This document shows positions 19,773 through 28,017 of a DNA stretch of 30,166 nt, piece by piece. Positions within the stretch are counted from its first letter, which is position 1. The number at the start of each line of letters is the position of its first letter. The position numbers and the translations under genes were made by a program. The stretch comes from DATGLW01 sp035293965 (lineage in GTDB: Bacteria > Actinomycetota > Acidimicrobiia > Acidimicrobiales > RAAP-2), in the NCBI GenBank assembly GCA_035293965.1, contig DATGLW010000013.1:1-30166 (forward strand), given 5' to 3'. The notes below the pieces were generated by a model that did not search any database, was not told where the DNA came from, and was given only the letters and a program-made list of their open reading frames with translations.

Positions 19773-20664
19773 GCTGCCCGAGGTCGAGACGCTTCGCCAG
19801 GACCTGGCCAAAGAGGTCGCGGGGCGCAAGATCAAGGCGGTGGCGGTCGCCAATGGCCGCTCCGTTCGCCGGCACCCGAGCGCCAAGCACTTCCGGGCCC
19901 TGCTCGAAGGCCGGACGATCAAGTCGGTCGGGCGGCTGGGCAAGTACCTGCTCCTCACCCTCGACAGCCGCGACACCCTCGTGATCCATCTCGGGATGAG
20001 CGGCCAGCTGCTGCGGGTGAAGAGCCCCAAGGAGCCCAAGCCGAAGCACACCCACGTGGTCCTCACCTTCACCCAGGGCGGGGAGCTGCGCTACGTCGAC
20101 CCGCGCACCTTCGGGGAGATGTTCGTGTCCTCCCCGGCGGGCACCGAGAACGGCGCGGCGCCCCCCGGGCCGGTGCCGGGAATCGTGGGCGACGGGGCGG
20201 CCATCCGCCGCTCGGTGCCGGAGCTGGCCCATCTCGGCTTCGACCCCATCGAGGACACGATGAGCTGGGATCGCTTCGCGCTCCTGCTGCGCCAGCACCG
20301 GACAGGGCTCAAGGCTCTCCTCATGGACCAGACCTTCGCCGCGGGCATCGGCAACCTGTACTCCGACGAGATCCTCTTTGCTGCGGGCCTGCGCTACGAC
20401 CGGCCGTCCGACAGCCTGTCGACGACCGAGGTGCGTCGCCTGTACCGGGCCATGGTCGAGACCCTGAGCGAGGCGATCAAGCATCGCGGGTCGACGCTGG
20501 CCGACGAGCAGTACCGCGATCTCTTCGGCGAGGTCGGCGACTATCAGGGCTCGCACCAGGTCTACGACCGCGAGGGCGAGGCCTGCCGCCGGTGCCGGAA
20601 CAAGATCGTCCGGGTGAAGACGGGCGGGCGCTCGACCTTCTTCTGCGAGCACTGCCAGGTCTGA
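19765..20664 (+). CDS. mutM: Formamidopyrimidine-DNA glycosylase (Fpg/MutM)
   Basis: This 299-residue base-excision repair enzyme removes 8-oxoguanine and nicks the abasic site. After Met removal the catalytic proline leads PELPEVETLRQDL; K60 in GRLGKYLLL is the conserved DNA-contacting lysine; the helix-two-turn-helix contains AAGIGNLYSDEILFAAGL; and a C-terminal zinc finger has C274, C277, C294 and C297 (C-X2-C-X16-C-X2-C). A Gly/Pro-rich insertion occurs near 128-148. The GTG at 19765 lies inside the end of rnc with AGGAG 8 nt upstream. Proximity to rnc and smc matches Mycobacterium. Confidence 0.95.
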   Translation: MPELPEVETLRQDLAKEVAGRKIKAVAVANGRSVRRHPSAKHFRALLEGRTIKSVGRLGKYLLLTLDSRDTLVIHLGMSGQLLRVKSPKEPKPKHTHVVLTFTQGGELRYVDPRTFGEMFVSSPAGTENGAAPPGPVPGIVGDGAAIRRSVPELAHLGFDPIEDTMSWDRFALLLRQHRTGLKALLMDQTFAAGIGNLYSDEILFAAGLRYDRPSDSLSTTEVRRLYRAMVETLSEAIKHRGSTLADEQYRDLFGEVGDYQGSHQVYDREGEACRRCRNKIVRVKTGGRSTFFCEHCQV

Positions 20665-20725
20665 CCGGCGCGTGCCGGCCACGCCCGCCCCGGCGGGGTC
20701 ACCTCCCGTCGCGCCCCTGCCTTGG

Positions 20726-20731
20726 TAGGGT
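20726..20731 (+). promoter_or_regulatory. smc -10 element (leaderless)
   Basis: TAGGGT ends 7 nt before the smc GTG at 20739. With no Shine-Dalgarno present, a leaderless transcript is expected, and this position decides the smc start among several in-frame candidates. Confidence 0.55.
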
Positions 20732-20738
20732 CCGGACG

Positions 20739-23700
20739 GTGTTCCTGCGATCCCTCAGCATGAAGGGGTTCAAGTCCTTCGCCGATCCGACGGTCCTCGA
20801 GTTCGAGCCCGGCATCACCGTGGTCGTCGGACCGAACGGCAGCGGGAAGTCCAACGTGGTGGATGCCGTCACGTGGGTGCTCGGCGCCCAGGGGCCGCGC
20901 TCGCTGCGCTCGCAGAAGATGGAGGACGTGATCTTCGCCGGCACCTCGTCGCGCCCGCCCCTGGGGCGCGCCGAGGTGTCGCTGACGATCGACAACTCCT
21001 CTGGGCGGCTGCCGGTCGACATGGCAGAGGTCACCATCACGCGGACCCTGTTCCGCTCCGGCGACAGCGAGTACGCGATCAACGGCGCGCCGTGCCGCCT
21101 TCTCGACATCCAGGACCTGCTGTCGGACTCGGGGGTGGGGCGCCAGCAGCACATGATCGTGGGGCAGGGCCAGCTCGACACGATCCTCAACGCCCGCCCC
21201 GAGGACCGCCGGGCCATCGTGGAGGAGGCGGCCGGCGTCCTCAAGCACCGGCGCCGGCGCGAGCGGGCCGAGCGCCGGCTCGAGTCGACCCGCGAGAACC
21301 TCGACCGGCTGGGTGACCTCGTCCGCGAGGTGCGGCGCCAGATCCGGCCGCTCGAGCGCCAGGCGGCCGCCACCCGCGCCCACGCGTCGCTGACCGAGGA
21401 ATTGCTCGCCGTGCGCCGCCACCTCGCCGGGGCCGAGCTGGCAGACCTGGGGGCGCGCCACCAGGCGGTGGCGGCCGAGCTCGCCGCGCTGTCGGTCGAG
21501 GAGCGGCGGCTGCACGACACCCTGGTCGGGCTCGACGAGGCGTCGGCTGCGGCCGCCCGTGAGCTGTCGTCGCGGCGCGAGCAGGACCTGGCAGCGGCCC
21601 TCGGCCGGGTGCAGGGGCTCGTCGAGCGGAGTCGCGGCGCCGCCGGCTTGGTGCGAGAGCGCGCGCGAGCGCTCGCGGCGGCGATCGATGCTGCCGTCGA
21701 CGTCGACGTGGTGTCCACCCTCGAGGCAGAAGCGACGCGGCTCGGTCTCGAGCTGCATGCCGCCGAGGATGAGGAAGCCTCGCTCAGCCTCGAGGCTGCC
21801 ACCATCGCCGAGGCCGAGCACCGCCTCGAGGCCGACGAGCGCCGCGCCGTCGAGGAGGTGGGAGAGGGCGGAGACGCAGAGCTCGAGGCGGCCCGGCGAG
21901 CTGTCGCCGACGCGGAGCGCCGCCAGGAACTGCTCCGCCAGTCGCTGGCCCGCACCACCGAGTCGCTGGGCGGCGCCGACCAGCGCGGCTCGGCGCTCGC
22001 CCGGCGCAAAGAGGAGCTCGACCGGCACGCCGAGGAGCTGGCCGCCGGGGTCGATGTCGCCCGGGCCGAGGGCGTGCGGCTGGCCGCGGCCGCGGAGGCC
22101 GCGCAGCGGTGGGCAGCGCGGGCGGCCACGGCGGCAGCCGAGGCCGAGCAGGCTGCGACCGACGCCGAGCGTGCCCGCCACCGCGGCGCGGCACGCGCGG
22201 AGGCCCTCGCCCGCGCCCTCCACGAGCTGCTCGGAGCCGGCAGCCACGAGCTGTTGGCCGACGTCGACGGCGTTGTCGGGTCGCTCCTCGACCTGGTGGA
22301 CATCGACCCGGGCTGGGAGGCGGCGTTCGAGGCGGCTGCCGGGGCCGCCGTCACGTCGGTCGTGGTGCGGGGCCACGTTGCCGCTCGCAGCGCGTTGGCG
22401 CGCCTGCGGGAGCGGGGTGCGACCGGTGTGGTGCTCGCCCCGGGGCCCGGCGGGCTCGCCCAGGGGGCCCTGCCCGAGGGGAGCGAGGCCGTCCGCCCCC
22501 ACGTCCGGCCCCGTTCGGCACGTGACCTCCTCGAGGTCGACCGCGTCCTCGACGCGCTGGTCGGCTGCGCAGTCAGGGTTGCCAGCTGGCACGGGGCGAT
22601 CGACGTGTCGCTGGCGCGGCCGGAACTGGTCGTCGTGACGCCCGAGGGCGACCGGTTCGCGGCGTCGGGCTGGCGGGTGCGGTCCCGCCGGAGCGTGGTG
22701 ACGGCCGCGGCCGTCGAGCAAGCCCGTGCCGAGGCCGAGGAGGCCGCGCGCCATGCCGACGAGGCGTCGACCGCCTTCCGCCGGGCGCGCGACGACGGTG
22801 AGCAGGCGCGCCAGGAGGCGGCCAGGGCCGCTCGCGACCTCGACCGGCACGAATCGGCCGTGGCAGCGCTCGAGGCCGAGCGTTCCCGCCTGGACGAGGA
22901 GCGAGCCCGGGTGGCAGCAGAGCTGGGAGACGTCGAAGGGGCTCGCCGCGAGCTGGCCGAACGGGCGGCGGCGGATCGCAGCTCGCTGGCCGACGTCGAG
23001 CGGTCCCTCCCCGAGCTCGAGGCCCGCCTCGGCGCAGCGCGCCAGCGAGCCGAGGCCGCCCTCGGGGTGCGGCGCACCCTCGAGGAGCGCCGGGCAAGGC
23101 TGGCCGCCGATCGCCACGACCTCGGGGTCCGGGCCGCCGGCCTGGCCGAGCGCCGGCGGGTGCTCGCCGGGCGGCTGGCCGAGGTAGAGCGGCGCCTGGC
23201 CGGGCACGCAGAGGAGCGCCGCCAGGCTGCCCTGCGCCGGAGCCGCCTCGAGGCCGGCGCACGCGCCCTCGGATGGCTCGGTGCCGTCGTCGAGGGTCAG
23301 CGCGCCCGCCTCGAGGCGGTGCTGGCCGCCCTCCAGGGCGAGTACCGGACCCAGGTCGATGCGGCCCGGGCCGGGGGTGAGCGGCTCCGGGAGATCCAGG
23401 CCGAGCGCACGGCCACCGAGCAACGGCTGGCCGGGGTGCGCGAGCGGACCGGGTCGCTCCAGCTGCAGGCGGCCGAGTTGGCGCTCCGCATGGAAGCGCT
23501 GGAGGACATGGTGCGCCGCGAGCTCGGCACAGAGCCCCGCGAGCTCGCTCGGGTACCGGCTCCCGAGCTGCCCGAGGGGACTTCTGCCGAGGAGCATGCT
23601 CGGCGCCTGCGGGACCGCCTCGGCGAGCTGGGCCCCGTGAACCCACTTGCGCTCGAAGAGCTCTCGGAGCTCGAGGAGCGCCATCGCGAGCTCGAGCGCC

Positions 23701-24245
23701 AGGTCGACGACGTGAGGTCGGCCCGGCGCCAGCTGCAGGAAGTGGTCCGCTCCCTCGACGAGGAGATCGTCCGGTCGTTCGCGTCGGCGGCTGCCGACGT
23801 CAACGAGCACTTCTCGTCCCTCGTCGCCACCCTGTTCCCGGGCGGTACCGGTCGGCTGGTCCTGACGGAGCCCGACGACCTCCTCCACACGGGCATCGAG
23901 GTCGAGGTGCGCCCGGCCGGGCGCAACGTCCGGCGGGTGTCGCTCCTGTCCGGCGGCGAGCGCTCGCTGGCCGCGCTCGCCTTCCTCTTCGCCGTCTTTC
24001 GTAGCCGCCCCTCGCCCTTCTACCTGATGGACGAGGTCGAAGCGGCGCTCGACGACGTCAACCTGCACCGGTTCCTCGGCCTCGTGCGCGAGTTCCGCGA
24101 GGAGGCGCAGCTCATCATCGTGAGCCACCAGAAGCGGACGATGGAGACGGGCGACGCCCTCTACGGGGTCACGATGGCTCCCGGCGGCTCCTCGCAGGTG
24201 GTGAGCCAGCGGTTCGACCGCCGACCGCAGCTCGCTGCTCCCTGA
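20739..24245 (+). CDS. smc: Chromosome segregation ATPase Smc
   Basis: This 1168-residue condensin subunit loops and compacts DNA. The head has Walker A GPNGSGKSN (31-39) and QGQLDTILNARPEDRR near 144-159; the C-terminal head half has the ABC signature LLSGGERSLAALAF (about 1069) and Walker B FYLMDEVEAALDD (about 1092). Two coiled-coil arms, rich in Ala, Arg and Glu, flank a hinge at about 480-660. The hinge lacks most of the conserved GG motif: EGDRFAASGWRVRSRRS (636-652) replaces the usual pair of glycines. The GTG at 20739 is set by the leaderless promoter and the conserved MFLRSLSMKGFKSF start. scpA and scpB are not in the window. ftsY follows after 90 bp. Confidence 0.97.
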   Translation: MFLRSLSMKGFKSFADPTVLEFEPGITVVVGPNGSGKSNVVDAVTWVLGAQGPRSLRSQKMEDVIFAGTSSRPPLGRAEVSLTIDNSSGRLPVDMAEVTITRTLFRSGDSEYAINGAPCRLLDIQDLLSDSGVGRQQHMIVGQGQLDTILNARPEDRRAIVEEAAGVLKHRRRRERAERRLESTRENLDRLGDLVREVRRQIRPLERQAAATRAHASLTEELLAVRRHLAGAELADLGARHQAVAAELAALSVEERRLHDTLVGLDEASAAAARELSSRREQDLAAALGRVQGLVERSRGAAGLVRERARALAAAIDAAVDVDVVSTLEAEATRLGLELHAAEDEEASLSLEAATIAEAEHRLEADERRAVEEVGEGGDAELEAARRAVADAERRQELLRQSLARTTESLGGADQRGSALARRKEELDRHAEELAAGVDVARAEGVRLAAAAEAAQRWAARAATAAAEAEQAATDAERARHRGAARAEALARALHELLGAGSHELLADVDGVVGSLLDLVDIDPGWEAAFEAAAGAAVTSVVVRGHVAARSALARLRERGATGVVLAPGPGGLAQGALPEGSEAVRPHVRPRSARDLLEVDRVLDALVGCAVRVASWHGAIDVSLARPELVVVTPEGDRFAASGWRVRSRRSVVTAAAVEQARAEAEEAARHADEASTAFRRARDDGEQARQEAARAARDLDRHESAVAALEAERSRLDEERARVAAELGDVEGARRELAERAAADRSSLADVERSLPELEARLGAARQRAEAALGVRRTLEERRARLAADRHDLGVRAAGLAERRRVLAGRLAEVERRLAGHAEERRQAALRRSRLEAGARALGWLGAVVEGQRARLEAVLAALQGEYRTQVDAARAGGERLREIQAERTATEQRLAGVRERTGSLQLQAAELALRMEALEDMVRRELGTEPRELARVPAPELPEGTSAEEHARRLRDRLGELGPVNPLALEELSELEERHRELERQVDDVRSARRQLQEVVRSLDEEIVRSFASAAADVNEHFSSLVATLFPGGTGRLVLTEPDDLLHTGIEVEVRPAGRNVRRVSLLSGGERSLAALAFLFAVFRSRPSPFYLMDEVEAALDDVNLHRFLGLVREFREEAQLIIVSHQKRTMETGDALYGVTMAPGGSSQVVSQRFDRRPQLAAP

Positions 24246-24320
24246 GAGCGCCCTCGCGGGCGAGCGCGGGCTCATCCCTCGGCCTCTGGCCGGCACGCGG
24301 CCCCGTCCCGGCTCGGGCCG

Positions 24321-24326
24321 TAGGCT
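24321..24326 (+). promoter_or_regulatory. ftsY -10 element (near-leaderless)
   Basis: TAGGCT ends 9 nt before the ATG at 24336. The transcript would carry at most a few bases before the start codon, and there is no Shine-Dalgarno. Confidence 0.5.
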
Positions 24327-24335
24327 GCTTGGCTC

Positions 24336-25634
24336 ATGATCGCTGTCTGGGTCGTCATCGCCGTTGCCGTCGTGGCGCTGCTCGCCACGGCGGTCGTCAC
24401 CGGTGCCAGGCGCCGGGCACGGCATCCGTCGGGCCCGGCGCCCCGGCTGCCAGCCGAGGGGCCCAGCCGGCCGCCGCCGACTCTTCCGACCTCCCTGCAA
24501 GGGGCGGGCACGCCGGCGCCTCCCGGAGCCCCCGCCCCAACCGAGGCGCCAGGAGCCATGCCCGTGGCCCCGGCCCCAACGGGCGCCCCGGCCCCAACGG
24601 GCGCCCCGGCCCCAGCAGACCCCCCGGCCCCAGCAGACGTCGCCGTCCCGCCCGCACCGGGCGAGGAAGCCGCCCCCCCCGGACCTCCCACGTTCCGCGA
24701 CCGCCTCGGCAAGGCCCGGAGCCTGTTCGGCGGGGTGGTCACCTCCCTGCGCGCCCGCGGTGGCGTGGACGCCGCGACGTGGGAGCAGCTCGAGGAGGCG
24801 TTGATCCGGGCGGACGTGGGCGTCGGCGCGACCGAGAGGGTGCTCGCCAGGCTGCGCGAGCGCGTGGCGGCCAGGGAGGTCGCAGGAGGCGAGCAGCTCG
24901 TGCAAGCCCTTCGCCAGGACCTCGTGGCACTCCTGTCTGGCATGCCCGCCCCCGGGGCGAACGGCGGCAGGCGCCCACCGGCACCCGCCGACCGGTCGCT
25001 TCGGTTCGCCGGCGCTTCCGGCAGGCCCGACGTGTGGCTGTTCGTGGGCGTCAACGGGGTGGGCAAGACGACGACCATCGGCAAGGTGGCCCGCCAGCAG
25101 GTGGCCCTCGGCCGGTCCGTGCTCCTGGCGGCCGCCGACACCTTCCGGGCCGCCGCGGGCGACCAGCTGGCGACGTGGGCGGAGCGCACCGGCGCGGAGA
25201 TCGTCCGCGGGACCGAAGGCGGCGACCCGAGCGCCGTCGTCTTCGACGCCGTCCAGCGGGCCGCGGCCCGGGGCAACGACCTGGTCCTGGCCGACACGGC
25301 CGGCCGGCTCCACACCAAGGTCAACCTGGTCGAGGAGCTCCGCAAGATCCGCCGGGTGGCCGATCGCGACCCTGGCCACGTGTCGGAGGTGCTGCTCGTC
25401 CTCGATGCCACCACGGGGCAGAACGGATTGGCACAGGCCCGCACGTTCACCGAGGCGGTCGACGTCACCGGTGTGGTGCTGACCAAGCTCGACGGCACGG
25501 CCAAGGGCGGGGTCGTCATCGGCATCCAGCAGCACGTCGGGGTGCCGGTGAAGCTGGTCGGCCTCGGGGAGGGGCCCGACGATCTCGTCCCCTTCGACCC
25601 GGAAGCCTTCGTGGATGCGCTGCTGGCCGGCTGA
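24336..25634 (+). CDS. ftsY: Signal recognition particle receptor FtsY, membrane-anchored
   Basis: This 432-residue SRP receptor GTPase docks ribosome-SRP complexes at the membrane. Residues 2-23 form a transmembrane anchor followed by basic residues (ARRRARH), then a Pro/Ala-rich linker (about 30-118) in place of the acidic A domain of E. coli. The N domain starts near TFRDRLGKARSLFGG; the G domain has GVNGVGKTTT (about 238), DTFRAAAGDQL, DTAGRLHT (about 319) and TKLDGTAKGG (about 384). The C-terminal DDLVPFDPEAFVDALL is typical. Part of the linker is encoded by four 18-bp repeats. It is followed by ffh, its functional partner. Confidence 0.96.
   Translation: MIAVWVVIAVAVVALLATAVVTGARRRARHPSGPAPRLPAEGPSRPPPTLPTSLQGAGTPAPPGAPAPTEAPGAMPVAPAPTGAPAPTGAPAPADPPAPADVAVPPAPGEEAAPPGPPTFRDRLGKARSLFGGVVTSLRARGGVDAATWEQLEEALIRADVGVGATERVLARLRERVAAREVAGGEQLVQALRQDLVALLSGMPAPGANGGRRPPAPADRSLRFAGASGRPDVWLFVGVNGVGKTTTIGKVARQQVALGRSVLLAAADTFRAAAGDQLATWAERTGAEIVRGTEGGDPSAVVFDAVQRAAARGNDLVLADTAGRLHTKVNLVEELRKIRRVADRDPGHVSEVLLVLDATTGQNGLAQARTFTEAVDVTGVVLTKLDGTAKGGVVIGIQQHVGVPVKLVGLGEGPDDLVPFDPEAFVDALLAG
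24568..24639 (+). repeat. Four 18-bp tandem repeats inside ftsY
   Basis: Units begin at 24568, 24586, 24604 and 24622, each starting CCCCGGCCCCA; units 1 and 2 are identical and units 3 and 4 nearly so. They encode the repeated linker hexapeptide (APAPTG twice, then APAPAD and PPAPAD). Copy number could vary between strains without changing frame. Confidence 0.85.
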
Positions 25635-25671
25635 GGTCCGACACTGGCGGCCCGCCGCCCGTGTGTCCGGG

Positions 25672-25677
25672 TAGCCT
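25672..25677 (+). promoter_or_regulatory. ffh -10 element (near-leaderless)
   Basis: TAGCCT ends 10 nt before the ATG at 25688 in the short ftsY-ffh gap. There is no Shine-Dalgarno. The spacing is the longest of the set, so a leader of a few bases is possible. Confidence 0.45.
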
Positions 25678-25687
25678 GTCGTTCCAC

Positions 25688-27232
25688 ATGTTCGACGCCC
25701 TTTCCGAGCGCCTGGAGCGGGTGGCCGGCCGTCTCAGGAGCAGGGGGCGGCTCTCCGAGGCCGACCTCGACGAAGCCCTGCGCGAGATCCGTTCCGCCCT
25801 GCTCGAGGCCGACGTCGAGCTCGGGGTCGTTCGCCGGTTCGTCGACTCGGTGCGGCAGCGTTGCGCCGGCGAGGCCCTCTCGAGGAGCCTGACGCCGGCC
25901 CAGCAGGTCATCAGGTCCGTCCACGAGGAGCTGACCAGGGTCCTGGGCGGCGAGACCCTGAAGCTGACCTACGCGCCTCGCCCCCCGACCGTGGTGGTGC
26001 TTGCCGGCCTCCAGGGATCGGGGAAGACCACGGCGGCAGCGAAGCTGGCGGCGTGGTGGAAGCACCAGGGCCGCAACCCCCTGCTCGTCGGTGCCGACCT
26101 CCAGCGGCCCGCGGCCGTCGAGCAGCTGCGCATCCTCGGCCGCCAGGCGGGGGTCAGGGTCTACAGCGAGCCGACCGACCCTGTTGCCGTGGCCTCGGCG
26201 GGGCTCGAGGAGGCGCGGCGCCTCGGACGCGACCTGTGCATCGTCGACACGGCGGGGCGCCTCGCCATCGACGAGGAGCTCATGGACGAGGTGCGCCGGA
26301 TCGCGGCGGTGACGCAGCCGCACTACACGTTCCTCGTCGTCGACGCCATGACCGGGCAGGACGCGGTCGCCACTGCCACCGCCTTCCACCAGGCGCTCGA
26401 TCTCGACGGCGTGATCCTCACCAAGCTCGACGGCGACGCCCGCGGCGGAGCGGCGCTGTCGGTGAAAGAAGTCGTCGGACGACCCATCGTGTTCGCGTCC
26501 ACGGGCGAGCGGCTCGGGGACTTCGACCTGTTCCACCCCGACCGCATGGCGGACCGGATCCTCGGCATGGGCGACGTGCTGACCCTGATCGAGCAGGCGG
26601 AGCGGGCCATGGACCGCGACGCAGTCGAGAAGTCCGCTACCCGGCTGATGGAGGGACGCTTCACCCTCGAAGACTTCCTCGAGCAGCTCCAGCAGGTGAA
26701 GAAGCTGGGCTCGCTCGGCGGCGTGCTCAAGCTGCTGCCGGGCGTGAGCCGCGAGCTGCGCCAGGCTGCGGGGCAGGTCGACGACCGGGAGCTGGACCGG
26801 GTCGCGGCGATCATCCGCTCGATGACACCCGCGGAGCGCCACGACCCCTCGATCCTCGACGGGTCGCGGCGCGTTCGCGTGGCGCGCGGCAGCGGCCGGA
26901 CCACCCAGGAGGTCAACGCCCTCCTCAAGCAGTTCCGCGAGATGCAGAAGATGATGAAGGGCGGGGCCGGCGGGATGACCGCCCCCGCAGGCCTGGGGCG
27001 CCTCGGCGGCTTGCTCGGCGGGCGCGGCGGGCCCCCGGCGGCGGGGCTCCAGGAGCTGCTGTCGGGCGCGGCCGACGGAGGCCGGAGCCCCGGGGCACCC
27101 CGCCAACTGCTGCAGGGGGTGAAGACGGGCGCCGACGAGTTGGCCGGTTCGGGGCTTCGCCCGGGTGCCAAGGGTGGGGCCAGGAACAAGAAGAAGAAGG
27201 GCGGCCGGGTGACGCCGCCCAAGGCTCGCTGA
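25688..27232 (+). CDS. ffh: Signal recognition particle protein Ffh
   Basis: This 514-residue SRP54 GTPase binds signal sequences and 4.5S RNA and targets nascent membrane proteins. The N domain is MFDALSERLERVAGRLRSRG onward; G domain motifs are GLQGSGKTT (about 108), ADLQRPAAVEQL, DTAGRLAID (about 188) and TKLDGDARGGAAL (about 245). The M domain (about 305-445) carries the RNA-binding SRRVRVARGSGRTTQEVN. A long Gly/Pro-rich tail ends in the basic RNKKKKGGR, longer than the 450 residues of many homologues. The ATG at 25688 matches the conserved N-terminus. It precedes the rpsP operon. Confidence 0.97.
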   Translation: MFDALSERLERVAGRLRSRGRLSEADLDEALREIRSALLEADVELGVVRRFVDSVRQRCAGEALSRSLTPAQQVIRSVHEELTRVLGGETLKLTYAPRPPTVVVLAGLQGSGKTTAAAKLAAWWKHQGRNPLLVGADLQRPAAVEQLRILGRQAGVRVYSEPTDPVAVASAGLEEARRLGRDLCIVDTAGRLAIDEELMDEVRRIAAVTQPHYTFLVVDAMTGQDAVATATAFHQALDLDGVILTKLDGDARGGAALSVKEVVGRPIVFASTGERLGDFDLFHPDRMADRILGMGDVLTLIEQAERAMDRDAVEKSATRLMEGRFTLEDFLEQLQQVKKLGSLGGVLKLLPGVSRELRQAAGQVDDRELDRVAAIIRSMTPAERHDPSILDGSRRVRVARGSGRTTQEVNALLKQFREMQKMMKGGAGGMTAPAGLGRLGGLLGGRGGPPAAGLQELLSGAADGGRSPGAPRQLLQGVKTGADELAGSGLRPGAKGGARNKKKKGGRVTPPKAR

Positions 27233-27245
27233 GCCTCTCGGGCTC
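27231..27245 (+). terminator. Weak hairpin at the ffh stop
   Basis: GAGCC (27231-27235) and GGCTC (27241-27245) form a 5-bp stem with a 5-nt loop starting within the ffh stop codon. No T tract follows. It may only attenuate readthrough to rpsP. Confidence 0.25.
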
Positions 27246-27337
27246 CGGCCGCGGGCGAGCCGGGGCGGGTCGGGCACGCGGTGGGTGCGGACCTGCGAGA
27301 ATGGGCACATGCTGATGCAGATGGAGGGACGACGCTC

Positions 27338-27622
27338 GTGGCAGTGAAGCTCCGCCTGGTGCGGATGGGCAAGACCAAGCAGCCGACCTACCGGGTGGTG
27401 GCGGCCGACAGCCGCTCGCCTCGCGACGGCCGCTTCCTCGAGGTCGTGGGCACCTATGCCCCCAGGGGCCGGTCCAGGAGCGAGCCCGACGCCGTGGTCG
27501 ACATCGACAACGCCAAGGCCGTGCGCTGGCTGGCACGGGGCGCCCAGCCGACCGAGCGCGTCGAGAAGCTCCTGCGGTCCTCGGGGGCCTGGGACGAGTA
27601 CACCGCGGCCCGGTCGCGATGA
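27338..27622 (+). CDS. rpsP: Ribosomal protein bS16
   Basis: This 94-residue small-subunit protein begins MAVKLRLVRMGKTKQPTYRV, the family's invariant N-terminus, with ADSRSPRDGRFLEVVGTY next and the C-terminal GAQPTERVEKLL helix. The GTG at 27338 follows GGAGGG (27323-27328) and is preferred over an in-frame upstream start at 27281. Its TGA overlaps the khpA ATG by 4 nt, opening the rpsP-khpA-rimM-trmD-rplS operon. Confidence 0.96.
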   Translation: MAVKLRLVRMGKTKQPTYRVVAADSRSPRDGRFLEVVGTYAPRGRSRSEPDAVVDIDNAKAVRWLARGAQPTERVEKLLRSSGAWDEYTAARSR

Positions 27623-27990
27623 CGACCGCCGAAGAGTACGAGCCCGCCGATGCCAACACCATCGGCACGGTGGAGTACGAGGAAGGGGACGTCAACGCGG
27701 TCGTCGGCGAGGAGCCCGAGGACGACGAGGCCGGCAACCGGGCGCGCGGAGGCACCCCGGTGGCCGTGCTCGAGTACGTGGCCCGCTCGCTCGCCGAGGA
27801 GCCCGACGCCGTGGTCGTCCACACCGAGGAGCGCCGCGGGACGCTCCGCCTCCAGCTGCACGTGGCCCCGGGCGACATGGGCCGCGTGATCGGGCGGCGC
27901 GGCAGGACGGCCCAGGCCATCCGAACCCTCGTGGGCGTGGCCGGGGCCCGCGACGGGGTGGACACGAGCGTCGACATCGTCGACGAGTGA
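27619..27990 (+). CDS. khpA: KH-domain RNA-binding protein KhpA
   Basis: This 123-residue protein has a single KH domain (about 48-122) with the GxxG loop GRRG (92-95) in GDMGRVIGRRGRTAQAIRTL. KhpA proteins bind RNA, often with KhpB (Jag), and affect cell division and small RNAs. Most homologues have about 75-80 residues; here an acidic N-terminal extension of about 45 residues (EEYEPADANT, EEPEDDEAGN) precedes the domain. The ATG at 27619 overlaps the rpsP stop, and no nearer in-frame start is as well coupled, so the extension is probably real. Confidence 0.9.
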   Translation: MTTAEEYEPADANTIGTVEYEEGDVNAVVGEEPEDDEAGNRARGGTPVAVLEYVARSLAEEPDAVVVHTEERRGTLRLQLHVAPGDMGRVIGRRGRTAQAIRTLVGVAGARDGVDTSVDIVDE

Positions 27991-28017
27991 GCGGGGGCGT
28001 CCCCGACGGGTGACGAC

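Noticed and set aside
24568..24639. Regular repeats considered as a CRISPR or non-coding array
   Set aside because: Units are contiguous 18-mers in frame with a Pro-rich FtsY linker; there are no spacers and no cas genes.
20562..25535. A 1657-codon minus-strand frame opposite smc and ftsY
   Set aside because: It mirrors the codon bias of smc and ftsY and has no independent ribosome-binding site or domain.
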